DNA from: Pholis gunnellus
Lineage: Eukaryota > Chordata > Actinopteri > Perciformes > Pholidae
DNA: 64,000 nucleotides
Reading direction: 5' to 3'
NCBI GenBank assembly: GCA_910591455.2
Contig: OU342823.1
Span: 6,684,001-6,748,000 of the forward strand
The notes beneath the pieces were generated by a model. That model did no database searches, had not been told where the DNA came from, and saw nothing but the letters and a program-made list of their open reading frames with translations. Positions 60,463 to 64,000 of the stretch are shown one piece after another. How positions within the stretch are numbered: position 1 is the first letter of the stretch; each line of letters begins with the position of its first letter. The translations under genes and the position numbers were made by a program.

Positions 60463-63334
60463 CCTCCTCCGTTCACCCCCCTCTCCTCCACTCATCTCCC
60501 AACTCTCCATCTCTCTTCCTTGTTATTTGCATCTCTCACATTCCACTCTCTCACCATCCACCCCCCCACCACCACCACCACCACCACCCACCCATCTGCT
60601 TGCTGATACGGTGATACTGCGAGTCTGACTTAATAAAGCTTGAAGTACGTGTTGTCATTCCAGCTGTCGATCATTGTAATTATTCATAGATGGAGCAGAG
60701 ATTGGAGTGGGAGGCGAACGTCTCTGAGCAGCGGTGCGAAAGTACACCACGAAGGAGGTGTTTCCGCTGGATGGAAAGGGAAAAGGTTACCCCGTGCACG
60801 ATTCAGCATTTTTTCGGAAGTTATATATCAACGTGTCATATGCAAGTTTCTAGTGAGTCAATCATGGGGAGCGCAAGTTAGTCATCCAGGTTCCTTGAAT
60901 CACCTAGCCATACATTTCAATTAACAGGGAGGACTTGAATTCTGTGCTGTGTTAGTGCTCGATGTAGTCCATCAGGCTATAGCTGTTTGGACGCCCTGCA
61001 GATACAGACTGCTGATCTCCTGCTGAGAGCCTACACGTAGCCGTAAGCATTACATGTAGGATTCTTAACGGTAAACCCTCAGTCCAGCCCGACGTGTGAA
61101 GTGGTCGTGTGATGGCCTACGTGTTGGTGTAAGCTACTTAGCAAGTGTTGAACTTTCCTAACACGTGCAAATTGAGCTTAGTCTGTGCCGTTATAAAAAG
61201 GAAAGAACTGAGCGGGGGCTACTTTTGTGCAGATAAAAAGGTGCAGGTTAAATAATGAACATCCTTAGCTAATGTTGGGCTTTTTCCCCCATAAACTTAC
61301 ATTGGAAAAGAGACATTTTAAAAAGCAGCAGATCTTTTTGCAGCTATGTTAGTTGTTCAACCACAATCAAGCCCAGAGGAAGAGCAACGTTCTTTAAAGC
61401 TATTTCGACATAGTGGCCAAACAATGAAATAACAACTTCCGGTTCCATCACGCGACGCCATTGCGCCCAAAAAGACTGTTTCCCATAGACGTACAGTGGG
61501 AAAGAGACGTGAGACTGTGAGATGATCCAGGCTTTTAAGAACTCCACTGTGAATCCATATGCGTCATTATCAGACGCTCAGACGGACGTAGTATGCAACG
61601 TAGGGGAGCGATTTGACACTGAGTCAAATGAAGGTATGTCAACCTAACCGAGTAGTTTTGGTGCCTAAATCTAACCGCTAACGTTTCACAACGTTAGCCA
61701 GCGCAACCCTTTAGCATCAAGATGTTATGCAGATAGTTAACGCCGGGGGCTTCTGCCAAAGCAGCAAATTATACAGTAAATAGGTATGAGATCATGTTTT
61801 ATAGCTACAGGATACATAAGCAGTGTAAAGTTTGTTTTTCAGAATATTAAATCCCCCATCTTTATCTTAGTAATGTCAGTAAAGTAAATATCTTCTAACA
61901 TTCTCCTCCATTGAAATGGCCTCATTTCAAGCTCGAAAAAATAAATTCCGTCTTTGATTCATTTATATATCAAATCTGTGTTTGTGTACAAACACAGATT
62001 TGAGTTCCAGGTGCACTGAATCAGTAGTCAGCTGTTCTCCCGTCTATCCTGTTGGCATTGGTCGTGTCTCTGGTTTGTCCTTGAAGAAAGTTTCTCTGCT
62101 GGCACTCATGAGAACCCCATGAACAAAACCGTCTACGGTGGAAGTGGTTCCGGTTGGAATCGGTGGGCAACTGGACGACATATGCCACCAGGTGGCTAAT
62201 GGCAGCTGTGTTGTTGCCCCTGATCTACATGCTCCTCACTGCTGGATGTTTTTTTTTTGCATATCCACAATTAATACACATAAATATTTATTGAGACCCT
62301 TATTTATACAATCTCTCTGTAGTTCCACAATGTACTGATGTCAAAATACATTTCAATAGGCTACAGCAGTATATAGGACATTGGAAAGTGCTGTGCATGT
62401 TACAGATAAACATAAACACGTGTAAATAAGAATCCCTGTGGCGGCATACATTCATTCTGAAGCAATCAGAACATTCTTCACCAAGAATATTGATATGCGC
62501 TCAAGCCAATTCGAGTTGTTTCATCAGATTCATGGTTAAGGGTTAAATTGCACGCCGCGGGAGAGAGTACAGCTATAACAAGTAACACAACCGGGCCCTT
62601 TTCAGGCCACCTTTCTTTCACTTGTATGCATGTGTTGCATTCTGTGTACTCATTTGCTTCCTCCTCTTTTCACCATGCCTTCCTCTCGCGGTCTCTCTTG
62701 TTTGCTTTTACTTCGCTACAAATGCAGCCCTTTTTATTTCTGTTTGCCTACACGACAAGTTCCATTAACAGACGCGTGTCTGCAGAGGCCAAGGTGAACT
62801 GCTCTTTTGCAGCACATTTAAATAGTAAACGAACACCTTTGAAAATAATTAGCCTCGGCACACGGGAAGAAATGCACCAGCTTGAGATACTCCAAATGCA
62901 AAATGTTGTGGGTTGGATTTTGGGTTTTTTCACCCTTAACCCTAAATGTCTGTCTGTATAAATAGGTAATTGCAGGCTTTGCTGAAAGAGTGACACGACT
63001 GAGAAGACAAAGCAAACCATCAATTAGTCTTTTTAGCCAAGGGGTCTAATTATCCTAAACAAGTTGTTTCCTTTCATTTTAGACAGCACAGCCAGCATCA
63101 TTGCCAGGCGGCGGCGTTTCAACCACCTGACCCAGGATCTGTATGAACTGCCCATTGTGGTGTGGGACGGTGGGGAGCCGTCGCTGAGCGGCACCAGCAC
63201 CCTGACCCTGCGGGTGTGCCCGTGCCAGAGCCACGGCAGGATCCGGATGTGCCAAGGCGAGGCGTTCCTCTCCTCGGCGGGTCTCAGCACGGGGGCTCTC
63301 ATTGCCATCCTGCTGTGCATCGTCATCCTGCTGG
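5885..63334 (+). CDS. cdh18: cadherin-18, type II classical cadherin (10 exons, 3' end outside window)
   Basis: Calcium-dependent homophilic adhesion receptor of the plasma membrane; family members act at neuronal contacts and link to actin through catenins. Joined coding exons: 5885-6115, 20325-20619, 26332-26451, 37962-38129, 39264-39451, 40303-40556, 44756-44892, 49550-49671, 53033-53150, 63083-63334 (1885 nt, 628 codons plus one base). Order: signal peptide 1-24, short prodomain ending RPKR (51-54), EC1 55-157, EC2 158-267, EC3 268-382, EC4 383-487, EC5 488-606, membrane helix from about 612. Calcium motifs seen: LDRE 117-120, DINDN 152-156, DADD 186-189, MDRE 225-228, DVNDN 261-265, DVDEAP 377-382, LDRE 447-450, DVNDN 481-485. 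All introns are GT-AG and phases agree. CDH18 is chosen over other type II cadherins from the signal region and membrane-proximal stretch, compared from memory. The cytoplasmic tail exon or exons lie past 64000. Confidence 0.93.
7412..7440 (+). repeat. TG dinucleotide microsatellite
   Basis: Uninterrupted TG repeat of about 29 bases. Confidence 0.95.
8531..8547 (+). repeat. poly-C tract (C17)
   Basis: Seventeen uninterrupted C bases in intron 1. Confidence 0.95.
9040..9330 (+). repeat. teleost interspersed repeat
   Basis: GAGGGAATTTCTTCAAATTT, AACTCAAGGATGAAGTGATT and AGAATTTGGTGGTGAAAG are hallmarks of a repeat abundant in fish genomes that begins with a GTCCATCCATTCGTCTGTCC segment, also present here at about 9071. 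Recognised from memory; single copy in this window. Confidence 0.55.
10922..10939 (+). repeat. poly-C tract (C18)
   Basis: Eighteen uninterrupted C bases in intron 1. Confidence 0.95.
11213..11635 (+). mobile_element. non-autonomous DNA transposon, TAGGGCTGC family, copy 1
   Basis: Begins TAGGGCTGCGCAATTAATCG and ends near TTGGCCCTA, so the ends are short inverted repeats of TAGGGC. Its first 150 bases match the reverse complement of 47588-48019 in order (GGCTTCCAACGATCAAAT, CATATCAAATCAA, GCTTCC, CACCGAGGGGCGA). No clear target duplication was seen. The class is unknown; the ends are compatible with a hAT-type MITE. Confidence 0.55.
15318..15799 (+). repeat. TTAA-bounded interspersed repeat, copy 1
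   Basis: Starts TTAAAGGAGAC and ends at a second TTAA. Shares long near-identical blocks with 39545-39982, for example CCTGTCTCTTTAAG, CCCTTTAAAAGGTGTA, CAGCATATG.GGACACTC and GAGAGTGGTAACAGTTGG. The ends do not form a visible inverted repeat, so the link to TTAA-specific transposons is only a suggestion. Confidence 0.65.
16520..16620 (+). repeat. possible fragment of a GGGCGATATGGC-type repeat
   Basis: AGAGCTGGGAGATATGGCAA followed by CAGTTGATATCACTATA resembles a common fish repeat that starts GGGCTGGGCGATATGGC. Strongly diverged. Confidence 0.3.
18163..18210. repeat. perfect 20-bp inverted repeat (hairpin)
   Basis: GATCTCACTGCTGATACATC (18163-18182) and its exact reverse complement (18191-18210) are separated by 8 bases. 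This forms a 20-bp stem with an 8-nt loop. No longer element could be delimited around it. Confidence 0.95.
18277..18493. mobile_element. small MITE with TAGGCCTGT-type ends
   Basis: Starts TAGGCCTGTAAACATAATGA and ends TTGTTATCGTGAGAGTCCTA. The ends are imperfect inverted repeats resembling a common fish MITE with TAGG.CTGTCACGATAAC termini. The flanking 8 bases on the two sides do not match, so no target duplication remains. Confidence 0.5.
19975..20133 (+). repeat. diverged teleost interspersed repeat, 3' part
   Basis: AAAACAGAGAAATATAGAAA, AATCCTCACATTTCAGAGGA and a closing run of TTAATTGACTAATCAATTAT before TTTCAGC resemble the 3' half of the fish repeat whose 5' half is proposed at 1575. 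Recognised from memory. Confidence 0.45.
20325..20619 (+). CDS. cdh18: cdh18 coding exon 2: EC1 body and EC1-EC2 linker
   Basis: Encodes residues 78-175 plus one base of 176; acceptor TTGCAG|CTTCAC, donor G|GTGAGT. It carries most of EC1: the LHSNSDKGDGS segment, the GDGAG turn, LDRE (117-120), the QAL tripeptide (130-132) at the place of the type I HAV, and the calcium-binding linker DINDNAP (152-158). The LHSNSDKGDGSV wording is the CDH18 form as I recall it. The exon start in phase 0 and end in phase 1 match the classical type II cadherin gene pattern. Confidence 0.95.
21150..21163 (+). repeat. poly-C tract (C14)
   Basis: Fourteen uninterrupted C bases in intron 2. Confidence 0.9.
23521..23600 (+). 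repeat. short fragment of repeat family A
   Basis: AGTGCTTTATGAGACGCACC and, further on, TTAGACGCTCAGA match the family A core in order. Too short to delimit. Confidence 0.3.
23907..24327. mobile_element. 421-bp MITE with 56-bp perfect terminal inverted repeats
   Basis: The first 56 bases (23907-23962, beginning TATGGGGTCAGATCAGTC) are the exact reverse complement of the last 56 (24272-24327). The flanks share TTTAAC (23901-23906 and 24328-24333); if TAT is counted with the flank, the shared word is the 9-base TTTAACTAT. The interior repeats CACAAATGCA.ACAGAAA units on the left and three units of about 21 bases (TTTGTTTGTGGATTTGTATG) on the right. There is no coding capacity. It is a non-autonomous element or foldback of unknown superfamily. 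Confidence 0.88.
26332..26451 (+). CDS. cdh18: cdh18 coding exon 3: first half of EC2
   Basis: Encodes residues 176-215 and the first base of 216 (phase 1 to phase 1, 120 nt). The acceptor follows a T9 run (TTTTTTTTTAG|GCACTT). It contains the EC2 calcium motif DADDPTYGNSA (186-196) and YSILQGQPYFSVDP, nearly invariant in type II cadherins. The donor is weak (ACAG|GTGTGG), yet the reading frame continues correctly into exon 4 only if this GT is used. Reading through it adds about 30 residues and then a stop at 26541-26543. Confidence 0.93.
27074..27094 (+). repeat. CTG trinucleotide repeat
   Basis: About seven tandem TGC/CTG units in intron 3. Confidence 0.85.
27962..27989 (+). repeat. CA dinucleotide microsatellite
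   Basis: Uninterrupted AC repeat of about 28 bases. Confidence 0.95.
28690..29323 (-). pseudogene. LINE reverse transcriptase C-terminal remnant (RTE-like)
   Basis: On the minus strand, 29323-29099 reads through IGLKISKKKTEVMTLN and DEFTYLGSAVRHNGGTD, the region after the catalytic core of non-LTR reverse transcriptases. After an in-frame TAG just below 29099 the same frame continues to LFGSECWRTTQEDLNRL and ISNEELYDKC (to about 28880). A frame change and stops follow, with only weak similarity down to about 28690. The YLGS..DGG and SE.W patterns fit RTE-type LINEs, but I cannot confirm the clade. Inactive. Confidence 0.75.
30920..31040 (+). repeat. teleost interspersed repeat fragment
   Basis: GACTGGAAACAGCTGGCTTT followed by GCTCTGTCCAAAGG matches a motif very common in fish repeats (GACTGGAAACAG...CTGGCTCTGTCCAAAGG). 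Boundaries not clear. Confidence 0.45.
31205..31735 (+). repeat. interspersed repeat family A, copy 2
   Basis: Same order of conserved blocks as 4085-4445 but longer. The extra part holds a poly-T run and an AT-rich stretch. The two copies are in the same orientation and well diverged, so they are probably old insertions. Confidence 0.6.
36525..36846 (-). repeat. interspersed repeat family B, copy 1
   Basis: Its reverse complement matches 55811-56352: AGAAGTGGA, GATGTCACCC or AATGTCACCC, GGCATT or AGCATTTTGGCC, AACCAGAAGTGACACGAGAG GGTGGAG, CATGAAGTG, and an end with GAGGTTGC. This is a repeat I recognise from many percomorph genomes; class not known. Confidence 0.65.
37138..37585 (-). CDS. 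candidate small secreted-protein gene nested antisense in cdh18 intron 3
   Basis: Family not recognised. Reading the minus strand, an ATG at 37585 in a good context (AACACCATGA) starts a signal-peptide-like segment, MKLLLSSLILLVFYCE, followed at once by a GT (37536-37535). A 61-base intron with AG at 37477-37476 leads, in matching phase 1, to a fully open 138-base exon (37475-37338) rich in Asn and Tyr, with two cysteines (ECN and DCP) and one N-glycosylation sequon (NTT), ending at another GT (GTAAAG). With the acceptor ending at 37170 the frame would continue ten residues to a TGA at 37138-37140, giving about 72 residues, but this third exon is uncertain; other AGs give different ends. A TATA-like sequence lies on the minus strand near 37659-37669, about 75 bases upstream. 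It could be a real gene, a decayed copy, or chance. Confidence 0.3.
37962..38129 (+). CDS. cdh18: cdh18 coding exon 4: second half of EC2
   Basis: Encodes residues 216-271 and one base of 272 (168 nt, phase 1 to 1). The acceptor is CTGTTCAG|GAATCATC and the donor A|GTGCGT. It contains MDREAREHY (225-233), VIQAKDMAGQVGGLSGSTT, one N-glycosylation sequon at N256 (NIT) and the EC2-EC3 linker DVNDNPP (261-267). AKDMAGQVGG rather than AKDMGG is a CDH18-like detail in my comparison from memory. Confidence 0.95.
38130..39263 (+). other. cdh18: cdh18 intron 4 (1.1 kb)
   Basis: Donor GTGCGT, acceptor TTATCCACAG. AT-rich, with a short TA run near 39201. No repeat family or gene was recognised. Confidence 0.85.
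39264..39451 (+). CDS. cdh18: cdh18 coding exon 5: first half of EC3
   Basis: Encodes residues 272-334 (188 nt, phase 1 to 0). The acceptor is TTATCCACAG|AAAATT and the donor AAG|GTAAGA. Features are KNYQLYVPESAQVG, the DED motif (295-297) for inter-repeat calcium, and TREGIISLKK before the exon end. The sequence follows the CDH18 pattern (YQLYVPESAQVG, KIKAND) more closely than other type II members. A repeat element begins 93 bases past the donor. Confidence 0.95.
39545..39982 (+). repeat. TTAA-bounded interspersed repeat, copy 2, in intron 5
   Basis: Starts TTAAAGGGGAC, ends at TTAA, and matches 15318-15799 throughout in the same orientation. It sits 93 bases past the exon 5 donor. Confidence 0.65.
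40270..40297 (+). repeat. C28 tract at the exon 6 splice acceptor
   Basis: Twenty-eight uninterrupted C bases, then AACAG and exon 6. This tract is the whole polypyrimidine region of the intron 5 acceptor. Confidence 0.95.
40303..40556 (+). CDS. cdh18: cdh18 coding exon 6: end of EC3, start of EC4
   Basis: Encodes residues 335-418 and two bases of 419 (254 nt, phase 0 to 2). Contains PLNYERKK (335-342, replacing LDRE in EC3), the GDVDEAP linker (376-382), MDVYENSPSGTEVG and the EC4 calcium motif ARDPD (408-412). The donor is consensus GTAAGT. The acceptor is unusual: an uninterrupted run of 28 C (40270-40297) followed only by AACAG. The coding match leaves no doubt about the exon boundary. 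Confidence 0.95.
40557..44755 (+). other. cdh18: cdh18 intron 6 (4.2 kb)
   Basis: Donor GTAAGT, acceptor TTTCCTAATAG. AT-rich and without a recognisable repeat family; nothing coding was seen. Confidence 0.8.
44756..44892 (+). CDS. cdh18: cdh18 coding exon 7: EC4 body
   Basis: Encodes residues 419-464 with one base of 465 (137 nt, phase 2 to 1). Acceptor CCTAATAG|GTTCTT, donor G|GTAGGT. Contains FRIDESSGLIRTTQPLDRED, with LDRE at 447-450, and the sequon N456 (HNIT). The segment FFLDSKEEGLRYF (420-432) is the least conserved part compared with CDH18 as I remember it, but the core strand residues and exon phases agree. Confidence 0.93.
47530..48119. mobile_element. hAT-type non-autonomous transposon, interrupted by another element
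   Basis: Ends CAGGGGTCCCCAAACT (47530-47545) and AGTTTGGGGACCACTG (48104-48119) are inverted repeats with one mismatch. They are flanked by the identical 8-base target duplication TGCTACAC (47522-47529 and 48120-48127). The sequence near the right end (GGCCGGACCAAATGTGGAGG) is typical of this fish and vertebrate hAT family as I recall it. Eight-base duplications are the rule for hAT. No transposase is encoded. Confidence 0.88.
47588..48019 (-). mobile_element. TAGGGCTGC-family element inserted in the hAT element, copy 2
   Basis: Plus-strand ends TAGGGCCGCACGATTAT and TTCGATTAATTGTGCAGACT are diverged inverted repeats. The minus-strand reading matches 11213-11400 over its first 150 bases. The interior contains a G22 run (47604-47625), a CTT-rich stretch (47808-47830) and a GC-rich part. 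A clear target duplication inside the hAT sequence was not found. Confidence 0.65.
49550..49671 (+). CDS. cdh18: cdh18 coding exon 8: end of EC4, start of EC5
   Basis: Encodes residues 465-505 (122 nt, phase 1 to 0). Acceptor CTGCTACAG|ACAACC, donor CAG|GTGAGC. Contains DNPSLLSHVPV, the last full calcium linker DVNDNPP (481-487) and the first conserved EC5 cysteine (C498 in IVCES). The VCE-S-PGQ ending is typical of type II cadherins at the same splice junction. Confidence 0.93.
50868..51150 (+). repeat. AT-rich LINE-tail-like repeat
   Basis: CTTAAAACCTTTCTATTCAG, a long T-rich run with TTTTATT units, and TGTGAAGCACTTTTAAATGC resemble the 3' tail of a common fish non-LTR element. Boundaries and class uncertain. 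Confidence 0.35.
52170..52406 (-). mobile_element. tRNA-derived SINE, V-SINE-like
   Basis: Read on the minus strand, GTAGCTCAGTGGGTAGAG (52397-52380) is a good tRNA A box, and GATCGATCCCC further on is a degenerate B box. Then GACACTGAACCCCAAGTTGC and TCCCTGGATG match the conserved central region of V-SINEs as I remember it, followed by an AGGATGGATTAAATGCAAAG tail. Not a functional tRNA gene: the cloverleaf cannot be completed. Confidence 0.7.
53033..53150 (+). CDS. cdh18: cdh18 coding exon 9: EC5 middle
   Basis: Encodes residues 506-544 and one base of 545 (118 nt, phase 0 to 1). Acceptor AACAACAG|GTGATC, donor G|GTAATT. Contains VDKDDFANG (513-521) and LPVNPNFTLKDNE with a sequon at N537. 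The KDDFANG and LPVNPNFTLKDNED wording is shared with CDH18 and distinguishes it from CDH7, CDH12 and CDH8 in my recollection. Confidence 0.94.
55811..56352 (+). repeat. interspersed repeat family B, copy 2 (longer)
   Basis: Opposite orientation to 36525-36846 and longer. The middle (56070-56220) has TGCTTTATGGTCTGTTTGAC and CATGCTGTATTGAAGAAGAC, also part of the fish family as I remember it. The part after 56220 ends in CATTAGAAAGAATGCGAGTT and CAGAGGTTGCTGG. Confidence 0.65.
56785..56799 (+). repeat. poly-C tract (C15)
   Basis: Fifteen uninterrupted C bases in intron 9. Confidence 0.9.
60416..60461 (+). repeat. CA dinucleotide microsatellite
   Basis: Uninterrupted CA repeat of about 45 bases, the longest in the window. 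Confidence 0.95.
60568..60588 (+). repeat. ACC trinucleotide repeat
   Basis: About seven ACC units in a pyrimidine-rich stretch that follows the CA repeat. Confidence 0.85.
61520..61760 (+). repeat. interspersed repeat family A, partial copy
   Basis: Carries the family blocks CCAGGCTTTTAA, AACTCCACTGTGAA, CATTATCAGACGCTCAGA and a GTAGTATGCAACGT segment in the same order as the copies at 4085 and 31205. Its 3' end is not clear. Confidence 0.45.
61971..62002. repeat. perfect 14-bp inverted repeat (hairpin)
   Basis: CAAATCTGTGTTTG (61971-61984) and CAAACACAGATTTG (61989-62002) are exact reverse complements with a 4-base TGTA loop. Confidence 0.92.
63083..63334 (+). CDS. cdh18: cdh18 coding exon 10: end of EC5 and start of membrane helix
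   Basis: Encodes residues 545-628 and one base of 629 (252 nt, phase 1 to 1). Acceptor CATTTTAG|ACAGCA, consensus donor GTAAGT. Contains the basic run ARRRRF (553-557), LPIVVWDGG, the conserved cysteines C590, C592 and C601 of the membrane-proximal repeat, and the hydrophobic ALIAILLCIVILL segment that starts the helix and is interrupted by the intron, as in other type II cadherin genes. The following exon, with the rest of the helix and the catenin-binding tail, is not in the window. Confidence 0.95.
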
Positions 63335-64000
63335 GTAAGTTGGGACAGCCGCTGCAGGGACTGCAGCAGGGGGGGGGGCAAATATCCTGAGGGCAAGGAC
63401 GGAGGAGATGAACCATAGAGAAGCAGGGAAGGGTGGAAGGGTCTGACAAGGGCAGAGGAGGAGAGAGGGATGAAAAGACGCGAGGACACAGGTAGAATGA
63501 AGAATGAGGGTAGAAAAAGATGAAGAGGGCAGAGGTGGAAGAAAGAGAAAAGCGTGTGAAGGACAGAAGAGAAGGAGGAGGCGGCTGGAGGAGAGGTGAC
63601 TAGAAAGAAGATGGTGGAATGGAGATTGCAGGGTCAGTGTGATTCAGAGAGGAGTTGTTCACAACAAAAAAATACGGGGAGTCGGACATGAATCCTAGAG
63701 CAGCTTGGATTCATGTCCAGGCAGGCAGCTCGAATCAGAAACTCAGATTAGACCTGAATCACATGTGTTGACGATTGGAAATTCGATTCAAATCTGCTCT
63801 TTTGCAATTCAACTGAATCTTCTCCCCCACCGCTCCCCGCCGTCGCATGTGGGGACAGCCAACAAACACAGATGCCGCTGTACGTTGAGTTCATGTGTGA
63901 CGGACATGAATACATGATTCCATCAGAAACACTGTGAGAAAATAAACGGGGCGGCATCCGTGTTGCCAGCTCATTGTCCCCGAATCGATGAATGTGCGTG
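63335..64000 (+). other. cdh18: start of cdh18 intron 10
   Basis: Begins with the donor GTAAGT. From about 63391 to 63650 the + strand is strongly purine-rich (GGA, GAA, GAG repeats), followed by a 12-bp inverted repeat at 63684-63718. No exon was seen before the window ends. Confidence 0.75.
63684..63718. repeat. 12-bp inverted repeat
   Basis: GGACATGAATCC (63684-63695) and GGATTCATGTCC (63707-63718) are exact reverse complements with an 11-base loop, just after the purine-rich stretch of intron 10. Confidence 0.85.

Larger units (their letters stand above)
53151..63082 (+). other. cdh18: cdh18 intron 9 (9.9 kb)
   Basis: Donor GTAATT, acceptor TTTCATTTTAG. Contains a repeat copy at 55811-56352, C15 (56785-56799), a compound CA and ACC microsatellite region (60416-60588), a repeat copy at 61520-61760, and a perfect hairpin at 61971-62002. 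No coding exon was seen. Confidence 0.8.

Noticed and set aside
60252..60628. Frames of 90-120 codons around the CA and ACC repeats
   Set aside because: Made mostly of repeat-encoded His-Thr and Pro-Thr runs; open because of low complexity.

Overview
The window is vertebrate nuclear DNA from a ray-finned fish, most likely a percomorph teleost. The evidence is a single multi-exon vertebrate gene with introns of about 0.9-14 kb, many CA/TG microsatellites and poly-C tracts, and several interspersed repeats I recognise as teleost-type families (hAT-type and other MITEs, a tRNA-derived V-SINE-like element, a LINE remnant). There are no bacterial-style operons, no rRNA or tRNA genes, and no CRISPR array.

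One gene dominates, on the + strand: a type II classical cadherin that I identify as cadherin-18 (cdh18). Ten coding exons can be joined with GT-AG introns and consistent phases: 5885-6115, 20325-20619, 26332-26451, 37962-38129, 39264-39451, 40303-40556, 44756-44892, 49550-49671, 53033-53150 and 63083-63334. Together they encode the first 628 residues: signal peptide, a very short prodomain ending in RPKR, five extracellular cadherin repeats (EC1 with the Trp2/Trp4 pair of type II cadherins), the four-cysteine EC5, and the first part of the membrane helix. The remainder of the helix and the catenin-binding cytoplasmic tail lie beyond 64000. The N-terminal signal region, the GW-W motif with QYVGK, and the LSSAGLSTGALIAILLC stretch match CDH18 better than CDH6, 7, 8, 10, 11, 12, 22 or 24 as I remember them. 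The a or b teleost paralogue cannot be decided here.

Layout: 1-5551 is upstream intron or flank. 5552-5884 is the 5' leader part of the first coding exon and carries four short uORFs. Introns 1 to 9 fill most of the window and hold repeats. The best defined are a 421-bp MITE with 56-bp perfect inverted repeats (23907-24327), a hAT-type element with an 8-bp target duplication that is interrupted by a second element (47530-48119), an RTE-like LINE reverse transcriptase remnant (28690-29323, minus), a V-SINE-like element (52170-52406, minus), and several repeat families present in two or more diverged copies. Intron 5 is half repeat and ends in an uninterrupted C28 tract next to the exon 6 acceptor.

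The most unusual item is a possible small secreted-protein gene on the minus strand inside intron 3 (37585 down to about 37138). It has an ATG in good context, a signal-peptide-like exon and a second open exon joined by a GT-AG mini-intron. I do not recognise its family, its 3' end is unresolved, and it may be a decayed or chance structure.
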